A DNA stretch of 64,000 bases, taken from contig NZ_AP025305.1 in the NCBI RefSeq assembly GCF_036492635.1, positions 3,658,001 to 3,722,000 on the forward strand, read 5' to 3'. The translations under genes and the position numbers were made by a program. Origin of the DNA: Aureibacter tunicatorum (GTDB taxonomy: Bacteria; Bacteroidota; Bacteroidia; Cytophagales; Cyclobacteriaceae). Numbering within the stretch: position 1 is the stretch's first letter; every line of letters begins with the position of its first letter. Shown here in pieces: positions 9,380 through 17,989 of this stretch. The notes under the pieces were generated by a model. It was not told the origin of the DNA. It ran no database searches and saw only the letters and a list, made by a program, of their open reading frames with translations.

Positions 9380-9826
9380 ATGCAAGCAATAATATTCATC
9401 GGAATTCAAGCTTCTGGCAAATCAACATATTACAAAACCAACTTTTTCAACAGCCATATTAGAATAAGCATGGATCTGCTGAACACCAGAAACAAAGAAA
9501 ATAAGTTTTTAGACACCTGTTTTCTTACACAATCTCGCTTTGTAGTTGACAATACCAATCCGACTATTGAAGAAAGGAAAAAATACATAGCGCTCGCCAA
9601 AGAGAACAAATACGAAGTGATAGCCTATTATTTCGAATCTTCTATTGAAAGCGCAATCGAGAGAAACAACTTGAGAACAGGCAAAGAAAAAATTCCCGAA
9701 ATAGGAATAAGAGGATGCTACAAAAAACTGGAACCACCTGCAAAAAGCGAAGGTTTCGACAAGATTTATCGTGTGACAGCATCTAATAATGAATTTATAA
9801 TTGAGGAGTGTAAAGATGAAATTTGA
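9380..9826 (+). CDS. P-loop kinase, polynucleotide-kinase-like
   Basis: 148 residues. The Walker A motif GIQASGKST is at residues 8-16, the sequence ISMDLLN near residue 30 supplies an acidic residue where T4 polynucleotide kinase has its catalytic Asp, and VVDNTNPTIEERKKYIALAK is the family block after the Walker B-like strand. A lid Arg is likely in IERNNLRTGKEKIP. This is the AAA_33/zeta-like kinase group, which includes 5'-OH polynucleotide kinases. Its end overlaps the start of the Thg1-like gene by 11 bases, so the two are translationally coupled. I infer that it phosphorylates an RNA 5' end for its partner; the substrate is not proven, and a small-molecule kinase is possible. Confidence 0.75.
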   Translation: MQAIIFIGIQASGKSTYYKTNFFNSHIRISMDLLNTRNKENKFLDTCFLTQSRFVVDNTNPTIEERKKYIALAKENKYEVIAYYFESSIESAIERNNLRTGKEKIPEIGIRGCYKKLEPPAKSEGFDKIYRVTASNNEFIIEECKDEI

Positions 9827-10580
9827 CGACCTAGATAAAACACTAAGAATATATGAAACTTCCCATGACTTTTGCGTTCCGCCTAATATTTATATGGTCG
9901 CAAGAATCGATGGACGAGGCTTTACCCGCTTGACCAAAGAGTCTCACCCTTTTGAAAGGCCTTTTGACGAAAGATTCAGAGACATGATGATCGAAACGGT
10001 GAAACACTTGATGACTTGTGGATTCAAAGTAATTTATGGCTTTACTGAAAGCGATGAAATCTCATTGTTATTCGATATGAAAGAAGATGCCTTTTCCAGA
10101 AAGTTGAGAAAATACAACTCAATTTTAGCCGGAGAAGCCAGCGCCAAATTCTCAGTGATGCTTGGCAATATTGGAGCATTCGACTGTCGCATATCTCAAC
10201 TCCCCAGAGAACAAGATGTAATCGATTATTTCAGATGGAGAAACGAAGACGCTCATCGCAATGCCTTAAACGCGCACTCCTATTGGATGTTGAGAAACAA
10301 GGGGCAGTCTGCCGCACATGCATCCAAACAAATCGAAGGCAAGTCCACAGCATATAAAAATGAATTGCTTTTTGAAAATGGCATTAACTTCAATGAGTTG
10401 CCTAGTTGGCAAAAAAGAGGAATCGGATTTTTCTGGCATGAAATAGAAAAAACAGGTTGGAATCCTCTGAAAAAAGAAGAAGTCAATGCAATAAGAAAAG
10501 AAATCAAAATCGACTTTGAAATTCCGAAAGGCGAAGCTTACAATCGATTCATAAAAGAAATATTAGCCAACAACAAATAA
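9816..10580 (+). CDS. thg1: Thg1-like 3'-5' RNA polymerase (tRNA-His guanylyltransferase family)
   Basis: The start at 9816 (MKFDDLDKTLRIYETSHDF) is chosen over one five codons upstream because it matches family N-termini. 254 residues. The palm-domain catalytic motifs are present: VARIDGRGFTRLTK (first metal-binding Asp) and GFTESDEISLLF (second acidic pair). The C-terminal part has HAYWML-like and KRGIGFFWHE blocks typical of the family. Thg1 adds nucleotides in the 3'-5' direction; bacterial Thg1-like proteins repair 5'-truncated tRNAs by templated addition after activating a 5'-monophosphate with ATP. The overlap with a 5'-kinase-like gene makes an RNA 5'-end repair role plausible. No tRNA or nuclease gene is nearby. 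Confidence 0.88.
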   Translation: MKFDDLDKTLRIYETSHDFCVPPNIYMVARIDGRGFTRLTKESHPFERPFDERFRDMMIETVKHLMTCGFKVIYGFTESDEISLLFDMKEDAFSRKLRKYNSILAGEASAKFSVMLGNIGAFDCRISQLPREQDVIDYFRWRNEDAHRNALNAHSYWMLRNKGQSAAHASKQIEGKSTAYKNELLFENGINFNELPSWQKRGIGFFWHEIEKTGWNPLKKEEVNAIRKEIKIDFEIPKGEAYNRFIKEILANNK

Positions 10581-10644
10581 AACCAACGATTTCAAAGACA
10601 AATCATTGCTTGAATTAAAAATCAAATCATTAGCCTTAATATCA

Positions 10645-11157
10645 ATGCTCCAACTCAAATCTAATCTCGGGATCGAGTTTCGAAAACAAATGCAAAAGTG
10701 GCTTGAAACTCACCCCGAAATCAAACATATCTGGGGTGAACGGTTTTTAAAAATTTCTCATCCTGTTCAACAATGTAAATTCATTCATTTTGACATTAAA
10801 CGAACATCAATCGAAATCGAATTTGAAGGGCAAATATTAAAAATCCATCGTAAATGGTTCAAAAGCCCCAAACAACAAGCGTCTGAAATCAGAGGTTTTT
10901 GGGTAAAAAAATTCATACCTGAAAACATACTTGAAATGCAACAACCAAAGATCAAGACTGGCCAATTTGTTCTTATGTTGACAAACCATCGATTCGGCCA
11001 AGTTCTGACTATTAATAAAAATATTTATACAGGTTGGGGAGAAGTTTACAAGGTTTTCAATAACTTGAACGATTGCAAAAAATATGTAAGTGAAAAACAA
11101 AAAGCGGAAATCGATTACCACATTTTCGATTCAAATTATGAGCTAGTGAAAAAATAG
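10645..11157 (+). CDS. Hypothetical protein downstream of Thg1-like gene
   Basis: The first ATG in frame is at 10645 (MLQLKSNLGIEFRKQMQKW), giving 170 residues. The frame is open back to about 10606 without a better start. The gap to the Thg1-like gene is 64 bases on the same strand, with no hairpin, so the two are probably co-transcribed. The protein is basic (many Lys; IHRKWFKSPKQQASEIRGFWVKKF) and ends with a small domain GQFVLMLTNHRFGQVLTINKN. I do not recognise a family. The charge would suit nucleic-acid binding, but that is only a guess. Confidence 0.6.
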   Translation: MLQLKSNLGIEFRKQMQKWLETHPEIKHIWGERFLKISHPVQQCKFIHFDIKRTSIEIEFEGQILKIHRKWFKSPKQQASEIRGFWVKKFIPENILEMQQPKIKTGQFVLMLTNHRFGQVLTINKNIYTGWGEVYKVFNNLNDCKKYVSEKQKAEIDYHIFDSNYELVKK

Positions 11158-11186
11158 GAAGTGTTCCAAACTGCGACTTAACTTAC

Positions 11187-11738
11187 CTAGCAAACACCAT
11201 CGTCCGCATTACTGGAACAATTGCTTTTCTCTTCATAACTCATTATGCTTCCTTTTCCTCCTTGAGACACTGTGCAACAATCTGAGAATATGTTTTTCAG
11301 CTTTTTTCTTCCGCGTTGTATTTTCGAACGGACAGTGACATAATTCAGTCCTAATTGCTTGGCGATTTCTTTTTGAGGCACTCCTTCTATTTCAGACAAC
11401 TTCATAAGCTCGCGGTAATCATCCGGCAGTTTGTCCAAATAAGCGGCAATACATCCCCCCAACTCCTCTACCACATTATTCTCATTATATTCATCTACAA
11501 ATGTATTATCTTCTATTACTTCTGTTTGAAGCTTCTTTTTTCTATAATAATCGGTAATGGTATTTTTGGCAATAGTGTAAACCCAGCTTTTAAGGCTATC
11601 GACTTTATCACTGTCTGACTTCGAGAGTTTTAAAAATACTTCTTGTGTCAAGTCTTCCGCATCCTCCTGATTATTAATTCGCTTTCTAACATATAAAAAT
11701 AACGGATTATATAGTTCTTGTATTTGCGACTCCTTCAT
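11187..11738 (-). CDS. sigZ: SigZ-like ECF RNA polymerase sigma factor with Cys-rich tail
   Basis: 183 residues. Region 2 is seen at about 5-75 (YNPLFLYVRKRINNQEDAEDLTQEVFLKL; SLKSWVYTIAKNTITDYYRKK) and region 4 at about 100-150 (LPDDYRELMKLSEIEGVPQKEIAKQLG, then NYVTVRSKIQRGRKKLK). The extra tail after residue 150 contains a vicinal Cys pair (154-155) plus Cys174 and Cys183, unusual for a sigma factor and matching Cys pairs in both neighbours. It is the last gene of a minus-strand run with the Cys peptide and the flavoprotein, with gaps of 65 and 44 bases. No anti-sigma factor gene is adjacent, so the Cys tail itself may sense thiols or metalloids (inference). Confidence 0.85.
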   Translation of the reverse strand: MKESQIQELYNPLFLYVRKRINNQEDAEDLTQEVFLKLSKSDSDKVDSLKSWVYTIAKNTITDYYRKKKLQTEVIEDNTFVDEYNENNVVEELGGCIAAYLDKLPDDYRELMKLSEIEGVPQKEIAKQLGLNYVTVRSKIQRGRKKLKNIFSDCCTVSQGGKGSIMSYEEKSNCSSNADDGVC

Positions 11739-11803
11739 TGTGTCTAAGTTATGTCGTTTTTTTGGTTAATAAAAGAGTCTCTCTTCACAGAGAGACTACT
11801 TCA

Positions 11804-11989
11804 TCATGAACAACATTCAGCATCAAAGCTTGGTTTATTCTCCTTGACTTTTTGCTGCGCCACAGATACGCAACAAATCTTATTATCAAGCTTATCATTC
11901 TCAACTTCATGATGTGATACTTTGGAACAACAGCCTATCGTACTTTGTACTAGAACCTCTTTCGTTTTATCTGATTTTCTTACTTTCAC
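11804..11989 (-). CDS. 61-residue peptide with three vicinal Cys pairs
   Basis: A small cytoplasmic protein starting MKVRKSDKTKEVLVQ. It contains exactly three Cys-Cys pairs, at residues 20-21, 39-40 and 59-60, spaced 19-20 residues apart, and no other Cys. The segments between are polar and charged, with HH at 26-27. There is no signal peptide. The regular spacing and the position between a CC-tailed flavoprotein and a CC-tailed sigma factor argue that it is a real gene. Vicinal dithiols typically bind soft metals or trivalent arsenic, so a metallochaperone, buffer or sensor is the best guess. I know of no named family. Confidence 0.7.
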   Translation of the reverse strand: MKVRKSDKTKEVLVQSTIGCCSKVSHHEVENDKLDNKICCVSVAQQKVKENKPSFDAECCS

Positions 11990-12033
11990 AACTATTCATT
12001 TAATAACTAAACCTTTACAAATCTTAAAATTCT

Positions 12034-13386
12034 TTAACAACAGCTAGCTTTTAAAATGGTTTTTTCTTCTGTATTAGCGGTCCCGCAACAAGCCAATCCA
12101 GAACCATCCGCAATCTTTTTGCTCCCCAAATTGGAACTGCAAACACCTGTTTGAGGCAAATCCAATTCTACTCGTTCCGCTGCATCCACATCGCCTTTCA
12201 AATACGCGACGATAGAACGAACTTGCTCATAGCCCGTTGCCATCAAGAACGTAGGCGCTCTTCCGTAACTTTTAGATCCAACTATATAAAAATCCTTTTC
12301 AGGATGTCTTAATTCTTTTTCTCCATGAGGTCGAACCGTACCACAACTATGTATATTAGGGTCAATTAATTCAGCCAAGTCAAATACTGACTCCAAAGAT
12401 GAATCTAAATCCACTCTAACTTCTCGAATCATATCCAAATCAGGTCTAGAACCGGTATTGCTAATAATTTCATCGACACCAGATATCACATGTTCTTTAC
12501 CGTTCAGTTCTCCTTCTACTTTTATTCCTTCAGTCGTTTTCGAAATTTTCAAGATGTGAAAAGGAGTGTGTATATTCAACTTTCCACTTTTCACCAATTT
12601 TTCTATTCGAATCCCCAAAGCTCCCCTCGCCTCTAATGCATCGGCCTGTTGACCTCCGTACACCATCGAAACATCAGCTTTTCTTAACACCCAGTTTAAT
12701 TCTGTATCGGGATACCTCTCTTGCACCTCCGATAAATCAAGCAGTGCATTAATCGCCGAATGTCCTCCTCCGACCACAACTACATTCTTATCCTTATACC
12801 TTTCCAAAGCCGACTGTTTGACATTTGGAATACCATAAAAAATATGCTCGCTCAATTCTTGTTCCCCTTCCGCAAATACTCCGCCAGAACCAACTGGATT
12901 AGGTTGATTCCATGTGCCAGAAGAATCTATTACAGCTTTTGCTTCATAGTAACTGACTTTGCCATTTTCATTCACCTTAATGGAAAAAGGCTTTTCTTCT
13001 CTGCCTCTAGTTTTCATTTTATCAACGCCTTTTCTTCCAATAGAAACAACCTTGGCATTGAATCGAATGTGTGAAGCTATCATTGGCAAAGATGCCAAAG
13101 GTCCAAAATACTCATTTACGATTTCTTTTCCGCTTGCGATATGATCATCTTCAGGCGCTTTCCATCCATTTGCCAACAACAATTCTCTTGCTACTTTGTC
13201 AATATTGTATTTCCAAGGAGAAAAAACTCTCACATGCCCCCAAGAAAGGAAATTCGTTCCCACTGAATTACCTGCCTCAAATAGCATAAAAGGCATATTA
13301 TTCTTAGCCAAGTGTGCAGCCGCAGCCAAACCAACCGGCCCGGCGCCAATGATAGCTACTGGTAATTTATTAATGCTTTTCATCAT
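12034..13386 (-). CDS. FAD/NAD(P)-dependent oxidoreductase with CC-rich C-terminus (ArsO-like?)
   Basis: 450 residues. The FAD dinucleotide motif IGAGPVGLAAAAHL is at 14-27 and the NAD(P) motif VVVVGGGHSAINALLDL at about 197-213, which is the arrangement of flavin monooxygenases. SWGHVRVFSPW near residue 50 and the closing block YGRAPTFLMATGYEQVRS are conserved in a group sometimes annotated as flavoprotein or ArsO in arsenic operons; this is recollection, not a search. The last 35 residues add Cys416, a pair at 433-434 and a terminal pair 449-450, reminiscent of the metal-handing C-terminal pair of mercuric reductase. First gene of the run with the Cys peptide and SigZ. A role in redox handling of a metalloid or thiol compound is inferred. 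Confidence 0.75.
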   Translation of the reverse strand: MMKSINKLPVAIIGAGPVGLAAAAHLAKNNMPFMLFEAGNSVGTNFLSWGHVRVFSPWKYNIDKVARELLLANGWKAPEDDHIASGKEIVNEYFGPLASLPMIASHIRFNAKVVSIGRKGVDKMKTRGREEKPFSIKVNENGKVSYYEAKAVIDSSGTWNQPNPVGSGGVFAEGEQELSEHIFYGIPNVKQSALERYKDKNVVVVGGGHSAINALLDLSEVQERYPDTELNWVLRKADVSMVYGGQQADALEARGALGIRIEKLVKSGKLNIHTPFHILKISKTTEGIKVEGELNGKEHVISGVDEIISNTGSRPDLDMIREVRVDLDSSLESVFDLAELIDPNIHSCGTVRPHGEKELRHPEKDFYIVGSKSYGRAPTFLMATGYEQVRSIVAYLKGDVDAAERVELDLPQTGVCSSNLGSKKIADGSGLACCGTANTEEKTILKASCC

Positions 13387-13577
13387 TTCATATTTTTAGT
13401 GACTTCACCCCCAAAGACGAAGCCTCTAAAAAATGATGCATTTTGAATCAATAAATCTTAATCAAATTCTTTTTGACTCAAGGACAATTAAACCTATATT
13501 ATCTTAAAATTCACTTTCAAATCTATTTTTCATTCAATAGAGTATCATACTTAGAAATATTCATCATAAATAAAGCT

Positions 13578-14639
13578 ATGACTCAAATGAAAAAATACTT
13601 GTCCTTCATTTTTATACTACTATTCGCTTTCGCAGATTACACTTTTGCAATTGATTTTAATGACATAACAATTAATGAAAAATTGTTTCAAGAACTCAAA
13701 ACGAAGGCGAAATCTGAAAACAAGCTAATATTCATTTATTTTTCCAGCTCTTTTTGCGGTCCTTGTAAAAAAATGGAAAAATATATACTCCCAAACGATA
13801 GCATTAATACATTTTATGAAGACAAATTCATCTTAGCCAAGGTGCATGTGAACCTGAAGAACATTAAGAAATGTAAAGTGCTAAAAGATTACGAGATCAA
13901 TTCCTTTCCCCATTTTCTTATCCTGAACTTCAATGGAAAAATCATTCACAAAGCAATTGGCTACCACGACATTGACAGTTTCATAGAACTTGGAAATCAA
14001 GCACTCAGCGAAAATGATAATTTTATGAGTTGGAAAAAGAGAATTCGAAATGGAGAACTTGATTATGGACTTATAACAAATTATCTACGAAGCATCAATC
14101 CTCATTCTCTAGAAGCAAAGGAAATCCTTAAAGGATATTATAATACTCAACCTTCTGACCTGTTAAGCTCTTCTCAAAATTGGGAACTTACTTGCAATTA
14201 CATCACAGATCAACACTCGATTCCATTCTGCCATTTAATCAACAACATAAACCTGTATAAGAAAAAACATGGAGAATTCGACGTAAATACTAAGCTTTTT
14301 GATGTCTATTTTGACTCAATAGGTGGATTGTATGATCTTAATCCTATCGATCAAAAAATTCAGGATAACATTAACAACTCCGATATTGAAATGGCTAAAG
14401 TAGCATTGACTTTCAAAAGCTTATTGCTAACGATTTTTAGTGAGAATCCTGATCTAGGCAAATTTGTAAGAGAAGCCGACTGCTTAGTAAGCAAATATTA
14501 TAAATACTTGAACTCTGGAACAATACAAATTTGGACTGAAAAAATCACCGAATACGCTGAAAAAAATAATGATAAAAAAGCGCTTGAACTTGCTCAAAAA
14601 TGGACTTCCATCATCCGCCAAAACAAGGACAGTATTTAA
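13578..14639 (+). CDS. Periplasmic thioredoxin-fold protein
   Basis: The start at 13578 (MTQMKKYLSFIFILLFAFA) gives a clear signal peptide; the frame opens 35 codons earlier without support. The thioredoxin fold covers about residues 30-145, with the active site SSFCGPCKKME and the cis-Pro strand SFPHFLIL. The remaining 200 residues are helical (repeats of short charged helices) and unassigned; they may be a TPR-like or family-specific domain. Probably a periplasmic disulfide reductase or oxidase. It is transcribed away from the flavoprotein gene and has no operon partner. Confidence 0.75.
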   Translation: MTQMKKYLSFIFILLFAFADYTFAIDFNDITINEKLFQELKTKAKSENKLIFIYFSSSFCGPCKKMEKYILPNDSINTFYEDKFILAKVHVNLKNIKKCKVLKDYEINSFPHFLILNFNGKIIHKAIGYHDIDSFIELGNQALSENDNFMSWKKRIRNGELDYGLITNYLRSINPHSLEAKEILKGYYNTQPSDLLSSSQNWELTCNYITDQHSIPFCHLINNINLYKKKHGEFDVNTKLFDVYFDSIGGLYDLNPIDQKIQDNINNSDIEMAKVALTFKSLLLTIFSENPDLGKFVREADCLVSKYYKYLNSGTIQIWTEKITEYAEKNNDKKALELAQKWTSIIRQNKDSI

Positions 14640-14718
14640 ATACACCCAAACTGAATTGCCCCAACTGCCGTATATGCTTGTTTAGAATCAATATGCAAAC
14701 TGAATCATAAAGTTATAG

Positions 14719-15366
14719 ATGGACGAGAATACAAAAAATAAATTAGGCGTGAAGGAAGATAAACCGAATGATTGGTTTGAAACGCTTTATTCCAACTCCA
14801 ACCAAGAAGGCGAAGGTGTTCCTTGGGCCAATATGGCTCCGCATCCTTTCTTCAAAGATTGGATAGACAAATACCCTCTTGATGGACAAGGGAAAAAAGC
14901 GCTTGTCATTGGTTGCGGAATGGGAGACGACTCCATTGAGCTTGAATCTCATGGATTTGAAGTGACGGCATTTGATGTTTCCGAAAGCGCTATTGAGCTT
15001 TGCAAAAAAAGATTTCCGCAATCCAAGGTTGAATTTGTTCAGGCAGACTTGATTCAAGGCGTTCCTGCTTGGAAACACCGATTCGACTTTGTCTTGGAGA
15101 TTTTCACTATCCAAGCGCTTCCTCCCAAGTATGAGAAAACATTGATTGGCAATATTTCGGACTTTGTCGCTGAACAAGGAAAGCTGGTTGTGATCACAGA
15201 AATACGAAAAGAAGAAAGAAGTTACGAAAACGGACCTCCTTGGTTATTGAATTACGAGTATATCAAATCATTTGAAGGACATGGATTGAAACTCATCGAG
15301 CAAACAAAAAATCTGGAAGCCGAAATGGGCGAAGAGATTCACCTTTCAATTTTCCAAAAAAACTAA
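14719..15366 (+). CDS. SAM-dependent methyltransferase (class I)
   Basis: 215 residues with a Rossmann-type methyltransferase domain: motif I ALVIGCGMGDDSIELE (about residues 55-70), an acidic end to the next strand (VTAFDVSESAIELCKKRF) and the motif II region VEFVQADL. The N-terminus (DWFETLYSNSNQEGEGVPWANM) resembles the thiopurine/halide methyltransferase-like subgroup. The post-motif sequence LPPKYEKTLIGNISDFV is usual. Cytoplasmic. The substrate is unknown and there are no informative neighbours. A hairpin follows the stop codon. Confidence 0.8.
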   Translation: MDENTKNKLGVKEDKPNDWFETLYSNSNQEGEGVPWANMAPHPFFKDWIDKYPLDGQGKKALVIGCGMGDDSIELESHGFEVTAFDVSESAIELCKKRFPQSKVEFVQADLIQGVPAWKHRFDFVLEIFTIQALPPKYEKTLIGNISDFVAEQGKLVVITEIRKEERSYENGPPWLLNYEYIKSFEGHGLKLIEQTKNLEAEMGEEIHLSIFQKN

Positions 15367-15372
15367 TATATT

Positions 15373-15403
15373 CATCCGTCGAAATGCACAAGTTCGGCGG
15401 ATG
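15373..15403 (+). terminator. Hairpin after methyltransferase gene
   Basis: CATCCGTCG pairs with CGGCGGATG (9 bp including one G-T pair) seven bases after the stop. The following run is GAAAAAT, so the U-tract is weak on the plus strand. Confidence 0.5.
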
Positions 15404-15487
15404 GAAAAATTCAAAAAATAAGATCACAATCCACCAAACTCAATCTTTAGACCAATAGCATATTTTTTCAACTAGCACTTGTTTGTC

Positions 15488-15952
15488 ATGATTTTTTTCA
15501 AGCAATTTTTCATCATCGTTATTATACTAATTTTTACTGCTTGCTTTTCAAAAAAAAGCATGAATAACGCTTGTTATCTTGATGGAAATGGAGGCATTGA
15601 ATGTACTTCAAGCGGAAATATTTTATTCTGTCATGTGGATTCCAAACCAAAATTAAGAGTTTATGATAATGACTTAACAGAATATTTTTCAAAAAAATTA
15701 AAGTTAAATAAGAAATATCACGAACATCATGGCAGAGTATTTATCAACTTGACTATTGACAAAAAAGGCAAGGTCACAAATCCTAACATACTTTATGGCA
15801 TTTCAAATGATATAAATAAATCTTGCTATGAAAAAGTGAAAAACATGCCTAAATGGAAGCCAGGCATCCATAAAAATAAACACGTAAATGTGACATTAAT
15901 ATTAATATTTCACTTTTCAAATGGTGAGCTATTAAAGGTAAAAAGCCATTGA
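15488..15952 (+). CDS. Small lipoprotein with TonB C-terminal-like domain
   Basis: The start at 15488 (MIFFKQFFIIVIILIFTAC) gives a lipoprotein signal with lipobox FTAC (Cys19). Residues about 75-150 look like the C-terminal domain of TonB (GRVFINLTIDKKGKVTNPNILYG, then CYEKVKNMPKWKPGIHKNKHVNVTLILIFHF). Several Cys (NNACYLDGNGGIECTSSG, LFCHV) lie before it. Unlike true TonB it has a lipid anchor instead of a membrane helix and lacks the Pro-rich linker, so it is probably an envelope protein that borrowed the fold. Role unknown. Confidence 0.7.
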   Translation: MIFFKQFFIIVIILIFTACFSKKSMNNACYLDGNGGIECTSSGNILFCHVDSKPKLRVYDNDLTEYFSKKLKLNKKYHEHHGRVFINLTIDKKGKVTNPNILYGISNDINKSCYEKVKNMPKWKPGIHKNKHVNVTLILIFHFSNGELLKVKSH

Positions 15953-16004
15953 CAGAACAAAATAAGCATGGATCGTTTATTTTAGATAAGCACCTAAGCA
16001 ATCC

Positions 16005-17288
16005 ATGTACGAATCTCGACAGCCTTTTCAAAAGAAAAAACGAACAAGTTCAAGCCAAGCTAAAGGCGTAGTGCAAAGAGCCGTGGGATTCGAGGTGGAA
16101 GTTAAAAATTGGAGAACCTGGAAACCTCGCGACGATCAATCCTTTTTCGAAGGACTATTGAGAAGAGGCATAAGTTATAGAAAGCCCCACAATGCAAGAG
16201 ATGTCCTAATGAAAAGCAAAGGTTATGAGCTTACCGCCGACCGCCCCTCATCGGAATCAGTTCCTGAATTCGTCACCGATGCGTTTCAAGAAACAGACGA
16301 TGGAGAACAAAAGCTACAAAGAACCTTTCAAAGCATCGTCGAACTCGTGGATCATATGCATCAAGATGCTCAAAAGCATCCAAATAGCCTTAATGACCTA
16401 AGACACTATGAATACGCAGGAGATCTAAGAAAGCCATTCACGATGATCGATGCTGAAAACGTGCCTGATCTCCACCCTCAAGCGACTGTCGGCGTCCATC
16501 TCACCAAGATGAGCAACCTTATGGAAATATCCGGCAATCATTCTCCAAGTCAAAAAGCCCATAGTCGATTCACTCGAATAGCCGATGTGCATGATCCTCC
16601 GGCTTATCAAGAAAAAGACTCCATGACCTCTGCCTTTCCCAAAGCATTGAAAGCTTTGGAAAGCTTCAAGAAAAAGCACATCTCCGAGCCGAACTGGGAG
16701 CCCAGCGAAGAACTGAAAAACCTATTCGCTTACATGATTCATTACCTTGAGTGCCCTATGGTAAATTTTCAAAGCTATCCCAAAAGCTACTTCCCCATCA
16801 TGGCCAGAACAGACTTTGCCATGACATTCAAGCTGATGCCTCCTGAAGAAGTATTCATGTTCAGCGAAAATGACGGAGAGCTATTTGTCAAACTATTCGA
16901 ACATGTTAATTTTTCGCCTCCCTGCGGAACTAAAATGGAGATGCATCAGCAAGTATTCCAAAAAGGCATTCGCCAAGGACAGCCAACCGCTTCCTGCCAT
17001 GAAATCAATGGACTAAACCGAGCCGCTTGGGTACGTAATATAGCTCTTGGCAGAGATATGATGACCCAAGACGACTACCCCGGCAAAAGGAATCAAGGCC
17101 GACAATTCGAAACTATGGGCGCTTGGTACAAATACGACAGGCTTGGAGATTGGCGTATTCCCGCGCCTGTACTGGAATTAAGAAGAATACAATTCACTCG
17201 CGATATCAAAGAACTTCCACTGATTGCTCATGATGTCTTCAACACCATCCGGGAACTCAATAAGGAGCCCTCTCAATGGATAAGATAA
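16005..17288 (+). CDS. Uncharacterised 427-aa protein, possible secreted effector
   Basis: Starts MYESRQPFQKKKRTSSSQAK, a basic, Ser-rich, probably unstructured leader, followed by VVQRAVGFEVEVKNWRTW. There is no Sec signal. The GFEVE start, the later TADRPSSESVPEFVTDAF block and a HLTKMSNLMEISGN block are loosely reminiscent of amidoligase/ATP-grasp-like ligases, where G-x-E-x-E and an E-I-V-T-like motif occur; this is a weak pattern resemblance. The QR-rich leader recalls proteins carried by extracellular contractile injection systems in Bacteroidota, but no such system is in the window. Single gene. Confidence 0.6.
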   Translation: MYESRQPFQKKKRTSSSQAKGVVQRAVGFEVEVKNWRTWKPRDDQSFFEGLLRRGISYRKPHNARDVLMKSKGYELTADRPSSESVPEFVTDAFQETDDGEQKLQRTFQSIVELVDHMHQDAQKHPNSLNDLRHYEYAGDLRKPFTMIDAENVPDLHPQATVGVHLTKMSNLMEISGNHSPSQKAHSRFTRIADVHDPPAYQEKDSMTSAFPKALKALESFKKKHISEPNWEPSEELKNLFAYMIHYLECPMVNFQSYPKSYFPIMARTDFAMTFKLMPPEEVFMFSENDGELFVKLFEHVNFSPPCGTKMEMHQQVFQKGIRQGQPTASCHEINGLNRAAWVRNIALGRDMMTQDDYPGKRNQGRQFETMGAWYKYDRLGDWRIPAPVLELRRIQFTRDIKELPLIAHDVFNTIRELNKEPSQWIR

Positions 17289-17364
17289 ATGCCTTTGCAA
17301 CAAACCTTCTTTCTAGTTCATGCGTGAAACACTCAATACCATCGTTTATTACTGATATAATAAA

Positions 17365-17901
17365 ATGGACAATATTAATGCAAAAGCGCTAGACATCTTA
17401 TTGAAAAATGGAGAGAAAGCCATTGTCAATAAAAACGAAATGCTATTGGAAACTAACAAAATATGCAGGCATGTATATTTTATCAACAAAGGCATATTGA
17501 GAACATTTTATTATGATCAAAAAGGGAACAACATATCGCATTGGTTTTCCAGCGAAGGCGACAGTCTAACCATACTTTCCAGTTTGATAAAAGAAGAGCC
17601 CTCGCATTATGGCATCCAAGCTTTGGAAGACTGCGAGATTATAATGCTCAATAAAAAAATTCTTGAGCGAATACAGTCAGAAAGCCCAGAATTCAATCGA
17701 TTCTTGCAAGACTACTTGATAGACGCGGCGATAAATATCGCTGATCGATTGGTGGACATACAAATCCGCAGCGCGAAAGAAAGATATGACAAACTACTTG
17801 AAACGCATCCGGATATTCTCCAAAGAGTCAATCTTGGTCATATCGCCAGCTATTTGGGCATCACGCAACAAAGCTTGAGTCGAATACGATCACAACATTG
17901 A
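17365..17901 (+). CDS. Crp/Fnr-family transcriptional regulator
   Basis: 178 residues. The cyclic-nucleotide-binding-like barrel spans about 10-125 (KICRHVYFINKGILRTFYYDQKGNNISHWFSSEGD), and the C-terminal helix-turn-helix is RVNLGHIASYLGITQQSLSRIRSQH. No Cys cluster for an Fe-S centre is present, so it is not an Fnr-type oxygen sensor. Such short Crp-like regulators are common in Bacteroidota and often act on the adjacent gene. Here a redoxin-like gene follows 140 bases downstream with its own promoter-like motif, so regulation of that gene is plausible. Confidence 0.85.
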   Translation: MDNINAKALDILLKNGEKAIVNKNEMLLETNKICRHVYFINKGILRTFYYDQKGNNISHWFSSEGDSLTILSSLIKEEPSHYGIQALEDCEIIMLNKKILERIQSESPEFNRFLQDYLIDAAINIADRLVDIQIRSAKERYDKLLETHPDILQRVNLGHIASYLGITQQSLSRIRSQH

Positions 17902-17989
17902 CAGAGTCTAAATCTTGTCTTGGCAAAAGATCTTACGAATGATAATATCATTTTTAACATAGGTTAAATTTCTTCACACTTTCATAGCC

